Shown here one piece after another: positions 1 through 9,231 of a stretch of 64,000 bases of DNA (position 1 is the first letter of the stretch; each line of letters begins with the position of its first letter). The notes under the pieces are model-generated. The model saw only the letters and a list, made by a program, of their open reading frames with translations. It was not told where the DNA came from and searched no databases. Source of the stretch: Styela clava (lineage: Eukaryota; Chordata; Ascidiacea; Stolidobranchia; Styelidae); NCBI RefSeq assembly GCF_964204865.1, contig NC_135251.1:20832001-20896000 (forward strand), given 5' to 3'. The position numbers and the translations under genes were made by a program.

Positions 1-1413
1 TCGGTTAGTGGCAAAACCTTTTCCACTATTAATCCATGTACCGAGGAAAAAATATGCGATATCCAAGAAGGTGACAAGGCTGATGTTGACAAAGCCGTTG
101 TTGCAGCAAGGAAAGCGTTCGAGCTCGGGTCGGAATGGCGTCGGATGGATGCTTCACAAAGGGGGCTGTTGATGTTTCGTCTCGCCGATTTGATTGAAAG
201 GGATCGAGTGTACTTGGCGAGTTTAGAAACGCTCGACAATGGGAAGCCTTATTATATGTCTTACAATGCAGACCTCCACTTGACCATAAGTTGCTACAGA
301 TATTATGCGGGATGGGCGGACAAGAATCATGGAAAAGTAGTTCCCATGGACGGAGATTTTTTTGCTTACACCAGGCACGAACCCATTGGCGTTTGCGGAC
401 AAATTATTCCATGGAATTTCCCCTTATTGATGCAGGCTTGGAAATTAGCCCCAGCTTTAGCGGCGGGAAACACTGTGGTGATGAAAACAGCTGAACAAAC
501 ACCGCTTACCGCATTGCATATTGCTGCATTGATCAAAGAAGCTGGATTTCCCGCCGGGGTGGTAAATATAATTTCAGGATATGGACCGACCGCTGGCGCT
601 GCTATTTCTGAACACATGGATGTTGACAAGGTCGGATTCACTGGATCTACAGAAGTTGGCCATTTGATAATGCAGGCTGCCGGAAAATCGAATCTAAAAC
701 GGGTCACTCTCGAGCTTGGTGGAAAAAGTCCAATGATTGTTCTCGCTGATAGCGATCTCGATTTTGCGGTTGAAACTTGCCACTTTGGATTATTTTTTAA
801 CATGGGACAATGCTGTTGCGCCGGATCAAGAATTTACGTTGAAGAATCCGTTTACGACGAATTTGTAAAACGAAGTACCGAGCGTGCTAAAAAGCGAACA
901 GTTGGAGATCCATATGACGAAAGCATCGAACAAGGCCCACAGATTGATCCTGAGCAATTCGCTAGGGTTACCCGCATGATTGAGGAGGGCAAGCAGTCGG
1001 GAGCTAAACTTATGTGTGGCGGCAAGAGATGGGGAACAAAGGGATTTTATGTTGAACCCACCGTTTTTGCAGATGTTCCCGACGACTCTTCAATTGGTAC
1101 TGAAGAAATTTTTGGGCCTGTTCAGCAAATCATGAAATTCAAAACCATCGACGATGCTATAAAAAAAGCAAACACAACAAAATATGGATTGGCAGCGGCT
1201 GTGATAACGAAAGATCTCGACAGGGCGTTGACAATTGCAAACAGCGTCAGAGCAGGTACGGTGTGGGTGAATTCTCACAACACTTTTTCAGCGGCAATGC
1301 CGTTTGGTGGATATGGTATGTCTGGGCAAGGACGAGAACTTGGCGAATATGGTTTGGCAAACTACACTGAAGTTAAGACGGTCATGATTAAAATTTCCCA
1401 AAAGAATTCCTAA
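1..1413 (+). CDS. ALDH1/ALDH2-family aldehyde dehydrogenase (5' end outside window)
   Basis: NAD-dependent aldehyde dehydrogenase that would oxidise aldehydes (retinaldehyde or acetaldehyde class) to acids. The frame is open from base 1, so the N-terminal roughly 30 residues lie upstream; an internal ATG at 145 is not the start because family residues precede it ([12 protein letters not shown]). Visible signatures: PWNFP of the cofactor site, GFTGSTEVG of the Rossmann fold, the general-base Glu in LELGGKSP, the nucleophile in GQCCCAGSR (middle Cys of the triplet), and the family C-terminus ending ISQKNS. The Cys triplet is like ALDH2, the C-terminus more like ALDH1A, so the subfamily is left open; no mitochondrial leader can be judged. 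All 470 visible codons are uninterrupted by introns, unlike the genes at the right of the window. Sure of the family, not of the substrate. Confidence 0.95.
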   Translation, partial: SVSGKTFSTINPCTEEKICDIQEGDKADVDKAVVAARKAFELGSEWRRMDASQRGLLMFRLADLIERDRVYLASLETLDNGKPYYMSYNADLHLTISCYRYYAGWADKNHGKVVPMDGDFFAYTRHEPIGVCGQIIPWNFPLLMQAWKLAPALAAGNTVVMKTAEQTPLTALHIAALIKEAGFPAGVVNIISGYGPTAGAAISEHMDVDKVGFTGSTEVGHLIMQAAGKSNLKRVTLELGGKSPMIVLADSDLDFAVETCHFGLFFNMGQCCCAGSRIYVEESVYDEFVKRSTERAKKRTVGDPYDESIEQGPQIDPEQFARVTRMIEEGKQSGAKLMCGGKRWGTKGFYVEPTVFADVPDDSSIGTEEIFGPVQQIMKFKTIDDAIKKANTTKYGLAAAVITKDLDRALTIANSVRAGTVWVNSHNTFSAAMPFGGYGMSGQGRELGEYGLANYTEVKTVMIKISQKNS

Positions 1414-1578
1414 TTGTACGTGGACGATGGCAAATCATTGCAAAACAATTGGAACAATATGTACCCTATATATATCCATTAACCTATATATAAGCATTAA
1501 CAATATGTATATATATAAATCGATACAAATTGAAAGCTGTCACGGAATTTGTAGCAGCTATTTTGTTGAATTCTTGTT

Positions 1579-1584
1579 AATAAA
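1579..1584 (+). promoter_or_regulatory. Candidate polyadenylation signal of the ALDH gene
   Basis: AATAAA 166 bases after the ALDH stop codon; a second AATAAA lies at 1789-1794. The rest of 1414-2087 is AT-rich 3' UTR and spacer in which I see no other gene. Confidence 0.5.
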
Positions 1585-2095
1585 AACTTAATTAAAAGTA
1601 AAACATCATGCATACAGTCTGTTCGAAGGAAATTGTTTTTTTGCAATCGTGCACAGCGCTGGAAAAATATGAATGCAAATTTTGCTGAACCCAAATCGTT
1701 TAATTAGTTTGTTGCAATTTGAATTTGGCGAGTCTTGACCCGCATTAATCATTTGAAACGTACGTGTTATTTTTTCTCATAGCATGTTAATAAAATTTCA
1801 ATTGTTCACAGGAACAGGCATAGCTAATCCATTAATCATATAAAACTTGTTATTTCTGATTGTATGTTAATACGATTCAATTATTCACCGGTTGGCGTGA
1901 CAACGTTGCTACTCGCCAGTAGGACTTATACCCGTCAATTCTGGTCATATGGCACATCCTGTGTTTCACACATATATCGCAAAATAAAATCATTTCTCAT
2001 GAATAAAAATTAACTTTTTGTTATTATTGATGCACTATATTTGATGACATAAAGCGACCCATTTTTAGATAGGATAACATATGGGTTTTCTAGAA

Positions 2096-3316
2096 CAGTG
2101 CTTCCCAACCTTTCTACCCTGACGTACCGGTAAAATTAAATGTACTCGCGGACCGGCAAAAAATTGAAAAGACCGGAACAGAAAAGAATAACACATATTT
2201 GCGTAATATAATGCAATGTCGGACACTCAATATGCTTCTATACAAAAGAAGTACGCTAAATACATTTCACACGAATAAAAACTATCAAATAATGTGCCGG
2301 CCAAAAATTGAAATGAGTGAAACATAAAATATTATCATATATTTGCGTAATGAAATGCAGGTCACTCATTATGCGCAAGAAAGGATCACATAAGACATTT
2401 CACATAAAAAACATGTACATGCCAAATCATGTACAAACACAATTAACTCTAGTGGGAATTTTGCTACTGTTCCGTTTCCAATTTGGATTGCAAACGAGGC
2501 TTCAAAGAAGTTTATGCAACACGTAGCTCTGCAGTGGCGTGCAGCCGATTTTTTTGCTTCGTTTTAATTAAAGCTAGTGATGAAAATGTGTTTTTTTGCA
2601 TAACGAATAAGTAACTGGTTGAAAATACGGACAACAGTTTGATTGCTCGATTACCTAGCGATGGGTATTCGTTATCAAGAGATATACAAAATTGTGACAG
2701 TGATTCTTTTTTAAAATCTGGACTGTAAAGTAGAAATTGAATCACAATTTTAATCAAGCTTTTTCATTTTCATCGGGTTTATCATATTAAAACTTCTGCA
2801 GTTGATCGAAGCCTCAAGCGAAATAAATTTACATTATAATGACAAAGTCGTCGGTAACTTGGCACCAGGCTCAAAATCCTACTAAATACCGGAAAAGATC
2901 TCTGCGGTCCATGCTTTTTTGCGCGTCTCGCGCGTTCATATCTTACTGGAATATTATATTAATCTCAACTGTTTTTCTGGTATAAACACAGAAATATGCA
3001 TAACGTTTTATATGGATGGTCATGTTAATCAGGAAAAGCACGCAGAATAGAAAGAGCACGCGTGCTGATTTTCGGGTTTTTGAATCCTGCGAGATTTGAT
3101 GGAGCGCATTCGCGAAGAATAGCGCCGAAAAAGCAAAAGTGTGATTACTCGGCGCCGAGATGTCGCGAAAGACGTCACAATATGACGGCGGAAGAGTAAT
3201 TACGTAATAAACCAACGCAACTCGTCTTCGGTAAAGCGATTGAGACGGCATGAAAACAACGAAATTTCTCGCGGACCGGCAAAAAAGCTTCGCGGACCGG
3301 CACCTGGGAACTACTG
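2096..3316. mobile_element. Non-autonomous hAT-type element with 8-bp TSD
   Basis: Left end reads CAGTGCTTCCCAACC, right end is the imperfect inverse (GGGAACTACTG). It is flanked by TTCTAGAA (2088-2095) and TTCTAAAA (3317-3324), a 7/8 target duplication. Both subterminal regions carry GCGGACCGGCAAAAA motifs in direct and inverted copies (around 2149, 2297, 3274 and 3292). No transposase ORF is present, so it depends on a helper. The CAGxG...TTCCCA ends and 8-bp TSD are typical of the hAT superfamily. Confidence 0.8.
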
Positions 3317-3324
3317 TTCTAAAA

Positions 3325-5060
3325 CAGTAAACCTACTGAACAAAAGTTCGTAACAATGCAGTGAATGTGTATTCGCTCGAACTCTCTTGTCAATGATGTT
3401 ATTTTTTTTAAGATATACTATTTATGTCGAAATGAAATAGCAGAGTTAAGGTGATTCTCAGTAGAGTTCAGACCGAAATATGAAAAGAGAAAGCATTTTT
3501 GTTGTTCTATAAACTTAATAATATTCTCAGAGGATAACAGTGTTATCATTGAATTAATTATGTAAATAAGATGAGAGTAATGAGAGTAATCTGCATGAGA
3601 GTAATCGATACATGTTTGTCAAAATCGTTTCCTAGCTTTGCAAATAATTGCTCGTACTGTCAGTTCTAGAGCAGTGGCATTTTATCTCGATTCAATTGCG
3701 GTAGGTCTTACGCTCAATTTACTATTTTAACTCTCGATGCAGAGTATGGAAGTTCATTTTCTTGGATTATTGTTATTTTTTTACTATACTACAAGAGATC
3801 AATTTTTGTTACAACGAAATTAGTTTCCCGAAAAAAGGCGTATTTGCTGTTTCGTGCAAAACAGATCGATACGATGTTGCAGCATTGCAACATTTCATAA
3901 CAACTGCTTTCGTGTGGCGGACATTTAACTGTCAGCAATAAAGCGACAGGATTTTCATCGTGATTCGTGCGTGAGTCACAGGCGCCCGCCTCTGCATGTT
4001 GATCTTTATCCTCTTGGCGTTTAAAATAATGATGGACATTGCCATATTGGAACTAAGTTGCCTGTGGTCAGATGTCATCGTATCGTGCGAAAATACGTGT
4101 AAATTATAGTGGAAAGCAATAATAAAATCACGAGTTTCACTGTAATATTGTCCGATTTTCTCATTGTTACCTATATAACTCCCGTGACAAAATCAATTGT
4201 TTGAAAGAGGCTGTATTTCAGCATGGTACAATGTTTCACCACAGTAGCTTCCGTGCATTATATATTCGGCTAATGATCAATATTTTGCATTGGTCGAACA
4301 ACAAATTAGGATATTCCACGTTGTAATCTCAATAGCACTGATTAAAATCAGTAAGAATTGGAACACGTAAATAAAATCACTTCGGGTCTTTAGAGCGTAA
4401 AGACAAAATTTTAAACAAAAATTCACAAGAGCTTGTCGCCTTGTCACGCCCGAGAAAATATTAAGCGATAGTCAAAAATAAATTTTTCTCGGAATTATTG
4501 AAACTTTGGTAACTTGAAAAAGCCAAAAAGGATAATCCGAATGTGATGTCCAAATGACATGTATCTGCGTAAACATTTCCAGACTCGTATACACGCGCCA
4601 TTTTGGTGGAATGCGCAAGGTAGTACAAACATTTTTGCGCGAGATCGGGCGTGGACTAATATAGTATTGTATTTGTCGAAAATTAATTTTTGCTGATGAT
4701 ACTTTTCCACCAAATATTTATTACGCTACAAGCTGGCTGGCTGATCTCGTTCCTAATCATCCTATTAAGTTTTAAAAGTTAGATGAGAGTTTTATACAAC
4801 AGCCCACAAATAATGATTACACTGTAATCACATTTAATGTTTTTGAACTAGGTATAAGATTATGGAGCATGATTTGTTTTACGCATTATGATTACTTTTA
4901 AATTGATGTTTTTATCCATATCAGTATTATTCTGAGAGGTTAGCTGAATGAAATTCCACCAACAACTAAGTATTCAAAAATTGTATTTGACCAAAATACA
5001 TGATTCAATTTCGAAAATACTCGGTTTTTGGGAATGTCTATTCACACCTGCAAGACATGG
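3325..5060. other. AT-rich intergenic stretch, nothing recognised
   Basis: No open frame with a recognisable protein, no terminal inverted repeats that I could pair, and no RNA gene signature. A 72-codon minus-strand frame at 4495-4713 looks like chance. Confidence 0.5.
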
Positions 5061-5068
5061 TGTCTACA

Positions 5069-5077
5069 TATATATAA
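5069..5077 (+). promoter_or_regulatory. TATA-box-like element
   Basis: The ATATATATAA run lies about 30 bases upstream of a frame (from 5103) that encodes a signal-peptide-like segment. The spacing suits a TATA box and a very short 5' UTR, but AT-rich DNA makes this weak evidence. Confidence 0.3.
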
Positions 5078-5102
5078 CCTTGTTCAACACGAAGCTGCTT
5101 AA

Positions 5103-5257
5103 AACGTTGAAAAATTGATATTTTTACTTATTATCGCTCATAGCGTGGTCGGTAAGCCGTTGGTGTCAAATGCTCACCCGGCCTCCATTAATCCCAATAG
5201 AGAAGAATGTTCTGATTGCTTGCCTCAGATATGGCAAATAAGTCGTTTTTTACCAGA
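5103..5257 (+). pseudogene. Secretory-peptide-like exon without an ATG
   Basis: The frame from 5103 reads a charged residue followed by a hydrophobic core (KLIFLLIIAHSVVG), then a polar stretch with a CSDC pair, up to a possible donor (GACAG before GTACAA, 5257/5258). It looks like a signal peptide plus start of a small secreted protein. However, an in-frame TAA lies just upstream (5100-5102) and no ATG starts the frame. It may be a decayed exon, an exon joined to an upstream start I do not see, or chance. Function unknown. Confidence 0.3.
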
Positions 5258-5262
5258 CAGGT

Positions 5263-6176
5263 ACAATATTCTGGGAGATGCTGATTCGGGGGCAATGCCT
5301 CGTCTGAATATTGAAGACAAATTTATAATTTTATCAAAGCCCGTATTTATAGCACAAATCTACTTTTTTCAGTTTCTTAATATATATTTTTGTCCAATCC
5401 AAATTACTATAGCTGGAACGAAACACGAACTATCTATGCCATCCAATCCAGTGTGAAAATTCGTAGGTGGAATAAAAACTGATGCATCACTTTTTAATAT
5501 TTGTACTTCTAGCTTGTGCATGCACGTTTATTTAAAGACGTTTTTATTTTCGACCAGTTATCAATCTGTTATTTTTACTACTTTGCCGATAAATATGCTG
5601 CGTAGAATAATTGTATCTAGTTAAATTTGTTGGTAATTTCAGTTCTCCGCCCCTAATGTTTGCTTAGCAATATCGCCCTCTCGACAACATATGATTCTCG
5701 CCTGAGAGTATGCCGTTTTTCCTGATTTACTCAAGAGATATTCGAAATCTATGCAAATAATTGAAGTGGCAATGTTCGTAGTTTTATTTGAATTAAATAG
5801 TATTGTTGGAAGTGCATGAAGAATTAATTCCATCAAGCGTATGGCTTTGCGGAGTATTTGCTCATAATACAAATGGCTTTCTAAGCCGCTGAATACAATT
5901 CAGCAAATAAAGGGTTTCAAATTTACACAATAAATATACGATCATTCGTTCTAAGATCCTTTCTACGTACTCTTTCTTTGAAATAACTGTTCCGCTCTCG
6001 AGTGATAAATCGAGGGTATTTAAGGTGGAGCTAAATACACGAACGCAGCTTTAACTTACGTTGCGCCGAGCTCCATTTTTCGGTGTCGTACCTCCCAGTA
6101 CCGGCTTGATACATATTTCCAGTAAGAAATTTCTCAGTGCGCTTGTCGAATCTTCCAGCGAAGGAAAGATATGGAC
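5263..6176. repeat. Tandem duplication, distal copy
   Basis: This block and 6333-7273 are diverged direct copies. Shared landmarks include the TGATGCATCAC region (5480/6552), the TAGAATAATTGTATCTAG region (5605/6683), the segment around ATACAATTCAGCAAATAAAGG (5892/7000) and the end of the coding region of the STPGR gene. The copies diverge abruptly after 6176 and 7273, which marks one breakpoint; the left breakpoint near 5263/6333 is less clear. Confidence 0.8.
5936..6176 (-). pseudogene. Truncated, frameshifted copy of the 3' end of the LEXM-like gene
   Basis: The reverse strand is closely similar to the last roughly 80 codons of the intact gene at 7031-8230, including the segments for SSAERFDKRAEKF and TEKWSS. 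A one-base length change near 6057 (GCAACGTAAGTTAAAGC against GCAACACAAATACAGC in the intact copy) and an insertion near 6020 break the frame. There is no coding sequence upstream of 6176, so this is a 3' fragment created by the tandem duplication. Confidence 0.75.
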
Positions 6177-6332
6177 TTTAATCGAATCAACTTTGCTTAA
6201 ATCTAGCTGATTTGAAAATCAATTCCACAATTTTGACATTTTTCAATATTATACCTACGGCAGATTAGGAAAAACAGTTCTACAGGCTCTACTATTCTAG
6301 GGAACCACAAAATAACAAAGGTTATTATAACA

Positions 6333-7273
6333 TGACACAATATTCTGCGGGAATGCTGGTTCAGGCGGCAATGCCTATTTGAACACAAATATCTAATTTT
6401 ATCAGAGCCAGTATTTCTAGCACAAATGTACTTTTTTTAGTTTTTTAATATCTATTTTTGTACAATCTAAATTACCATAGTTGGAGCGAAACATGAACTA
6501 TCCATGCCAAGGCTAAATCCAGTGTGGAAATTCGTAGGTGAAATAAAAACTGATGCATCACATTTTTCATCACTTTTTAAAATGTTTACTACTAGCTTGT
6601 GTATGCAGGTTTATTTAAAGGCATTTTTATTTTCTGTTCTCGATCTGTTATTTTTGCTACCTTTGCATATAAATATGCTACGTAGAATAATTGTATCTAG
6701 TTAAATTTGTTGGTAATTATAGTTTTCCGCTCTTATATAAGACATGCAATGCAGTAAGGTGCTTTGCTTTGCAATATCGCCTTCTCGACAATATATGATT
6801 TTTGACTGGCTGAGAGTATGCCGTTTTTCCTAATTTACTCAATAGAGTTTCAAAATCTAAGCAAATAATTAAAGTGGCAATGTTCGTAGTTTTATTTGAA
6901 TTAAATAGTATTGTTTGAAGTGCATGAAGAATTAATCTCATCAAGCGTATGGCTGTGTCTAGTATTTGCTCATAATACAAATGGCTTTCTGAGCCGCCGA
7001 ATACAATTCAGCAAATAAAGGGTTTAAAATTTAAACAATAAATACACGATCATTCGTTCTAAGATCTTTTCCACGTACTCTTTCTTTCAAATAACTGTTC
7101 CGCTCTTGGGTGTTAAATCGAGGGAATGTGGAGCTAAACACATGAACGCAGCTGTATTTGTGTTGCGCCGAGCTCCATTTTTCGGTGTCGTACCTTCCGG
7201 CACCAACTTGATTCATGTTTCCAGTGAAAAATTTCTCAGCGCGCTTGTCGAATCTTTCAGCGGAAGAAAGGTA
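6333..7273. repeat. Tandem duplication, proximal copy including the 3' end of the LEXM-like gene
   Basis: Partner of the block at 5263-6176. It contains the 3' UTR and the last codons of the intact minus-strand gene, so the duplication took in a gene end rather than a whole gene. Confidence 0.75.
6891..6896 (-). promoter_or_regulatory. Candidate polyadenylation signal of the LEXM-like gene
   Basis: TTTATT on the plus strand is AATAAA on the minus strand, about 135 bases beyond the stop codon at 7031. Confidence 0.4.
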
Positions 7274-8230
7274 TGGTGGTAAATTTTTCCCTCCTCTGGA
7301 TGATGGCGTACGTGGTGTATAAGAATTTGCTGCTGGAAAATCAGCAGATTTTGGACATTGGGAAAGTGTGCAGCAGTAGATTCTCTCTGTGGGTACATCA
7401 GGATACTGTCTAACTTTTCCGAGTTTTCCATGTTTTCGGCGATGCTCATCGTTCCATCGATCAAGAAACGAGGGCAAATTATATTCTCCTGGTCCTAAAT
7501 TTCCGAGAGAAACAGTTGCGTAGTGTCCTGTTTTATTAGCTTTATTTCTTTCTCCTGTAAATAAATCATAAGGACCACGTTTGCTCACAACTTTGTTGAG
7601 AATTTCATCGGTAAAACTGAGCTTTTCGTATCGCCCTGGAGCCAATTCACAGCCTTGTATTGGGAGATTTCGTGGCGTTGATGAACCCGCATCGAGTAGT
7701 CCTGTTGTACTCGCCGACTTTCTTGATCGTTCTTCTTTCAAAGCCGCCGGAATCCCACCTTTTCCGTAAGTTCCAGGTCCGGGAACACCGCTATCATGAT
7801 TTTCTCGGAATCTTTGTTCGCGAGTTGCACAAACGCCTCTCGAGCTAGATGGCTTCTGATTAAGGGCTAAAATGAAATCAGCTCTTTCCGTGTTATACGT
7901 ACCAGGGCCAAGTTTTTTCTTCAACTCATTTTTCTTTTCCCATTGCTCTCTGTACAGCAAATGAGGTATTTTACCGAGGCGCATAGTCTCGTAAGCTCTT
8001 TTCCACCCGGGCCCCTGTGCCCTCGCTAACACCTCTGCTTCATTGAAACTTCCAACATCTACTCTGTAAGTGCCAGGGCCGAGTCGCCTTTTCAGTTCGT
8101 TAGTAGACTTCTTACAATAAGGGACTTGTGTGAACGTTCCTGGTACTTTACTTTGTGGGTGAACTGCAGAAATGTCGAACCGGGCAGTTTGAGTTCCGAA
8201 GGGGGCCCCATTGAACAATTTGGTGGCCAT
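7031..8230 (-). CDS. STPGR (SHIPPO) repeat protein, LEXM/CIMAP2-like ciliary microtubule-associated protein
   Basis: A 399-residue basic protein encoded in one exon. It carries spaced Pro-Gly motifs of the STPGR/ODF3 type: LGPGTY (residues 50-55 and 107-112), PGPGTY (150-155), LAPGRY (196-201), LGPGEY (245-250) and a late VGAGRY. The N-terminus (KLFNGAPFGTQTARFD) matches what I know of LEXM/CIMAP2, whose family sits on ciliary and sperm-flagellar microtubules. I start at the ATG at 8230 because it has a strong context (ACCATGG); the frame continues upstream without another ATG. The neighbour on the opposite strand is EFCAB6-like, also axonemal, across a 1-kb spacer with an X-box. A truncated copy of the 3' end lies downstream. 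Family confident, orthology to LEXM likely but not tested. Confidence 0.85.
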   Translation of the reverse strand: MATKLFNGAPFGTQTARFDISAVHPQSKVPGTFTQVPYCKKSTNELKRRLGPGTYRVDVGSFNEAEVLARAQGPGWKRAYETMRLGKIPHLLYREQWEKKNELKKKLGPGTYNTERADFILALNQKPSSSRGVCATREQRFRENHDSGVPGPGTYGKGGIPAALKEERSRKSASTTGLLDAGSSTPRNLPIQGCELAPGRYEKLSFTDEILNKVVSKRGPYDLFTGERNKANKTGHYATVSLGNLGPGEYNLPSFLDRWNDEHRRKHGKLGKVRQYPDVPTERIYCCTLSQCPKSADFPAANSYTPRTPSSRGGKNLPPYLSSAERFDKRAEKFFTGNMNQVGAGRYDTEKWSSAQHKYSCVHVFSSTFPRFNTQERNSYLKERVRGKDLRTNDRVFIV

Positions 8231-9231
8231 GGTTACCAAATAAATAGCATCTGTGTCTTGTTATGTTTGTTACATTTTATCGATGAGCATTGCATTTGCA
8301 ACCAAAACTATGAATAAATATATTATCTAACAAACAAAAAAACATCATTTGATTAAAATGAGGATATCGATGGGACACAGCAAAACATTAAAGTTCTAAC
8401 GCTGTTTTCTAAAATTTGCAGTCGATTGTCAATCTCCTACCTTCATTTCTTAAACAAAGTATTCATTGGAATAATGTTACAAAGGCAATAGTGGCCATGT
8501 TGCATTTCATTATGCAACCATCCTAATTTAAATACGTTTTACAGGCACACAGCGTAATGACGACTTGTAATATTGTTAGTGAAATCGCCTTGGACCAAAA
8601 TGTTCATAACACAATCTGAAACTATCTCACGACGTATCGCCTCAGTGTTAAAACCGTTCACAACGTTCAAACAAGCTACCGACAACTTCAATCACCTATC
8701 CAATTTATCTTAATTAGCTTCACTCTACATTCATCTGAAACTTCGAGGTCAATTAAAACTCATATTATAAGAGCTGTACAATCTGGTTTCCCCTCGGAAG
8801 TACTTGGCTAATTTTCATAGTGTAAGGCCAAATTCTGACGAGACGAGGGCCTCTCAAAATACCGGCGGACCACAACTTCAATCAATACACCGCATCGCGT
8901 GAATGAGCACCGTAACCATAGCAACAACAGTTTAATGTAATACGCGATGCATTGGAAATATATTGATGTTTTTGTGATACAAGAGCGTAATTTAATCAAA
9001 TGAGGCAGAATTAGACCTAACGGTGCTAGGTTTTGAACTGCAGGTAGCCAAACAATGATTCTGCAAATGGTTTAACCTGTGGCGTCATTGCGCCCACTAG
9101 TAGACATTTTGTCTGCTTGTTGCCATAGATACCAGCGCAATTAACATATTCATTTGAGCTAGGAAAATTGGTGGAAGTCGGATTGGCGGGTGTGTTTATA
9201 TAGTCGTTTTCTGTCACACATCTGCTACAAA
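8231..9231. promoter_or_regulatory. Shared intergenic region between two divergent ciliary genes
   Basis: One kilobase separates the start codons of the LEXM-like gene (-) and the EFCAB6-like gene (+). It has no coding potential that I recognise and contains the X-box described separately. A bidirectional promoter is inferred from layout and gene function. Confidence 0.55.
8912..8925 (+). promoter_or_regulatory. RFX X-box motif
   Basis: GTAACCATAGCAAC fits the consensus GTNRCC-N(0-3)-RGYAAC at every defined position. RFX factors bind this motif upstream of ciliary genes. It lies about 310 bases before the EFCAB6-like ATG and 680 before the LEXM-like ATG. A half-matching site, GTTGCCATAGATAC, is at 9119-9132. 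Confidence 0.65.

Noticed and set aside
8231-8239. Three-residue extension of the LEXM-like protein
   Set aside because: It would begin at a TTG codon; the ATG at 8230 has a strong Kozak context.
9190-9231. N-terminal extension of the EFCAB6-like protein
   Set aside because: It would begin at a GTG; the first ATG is at 9232 in a suitable context.
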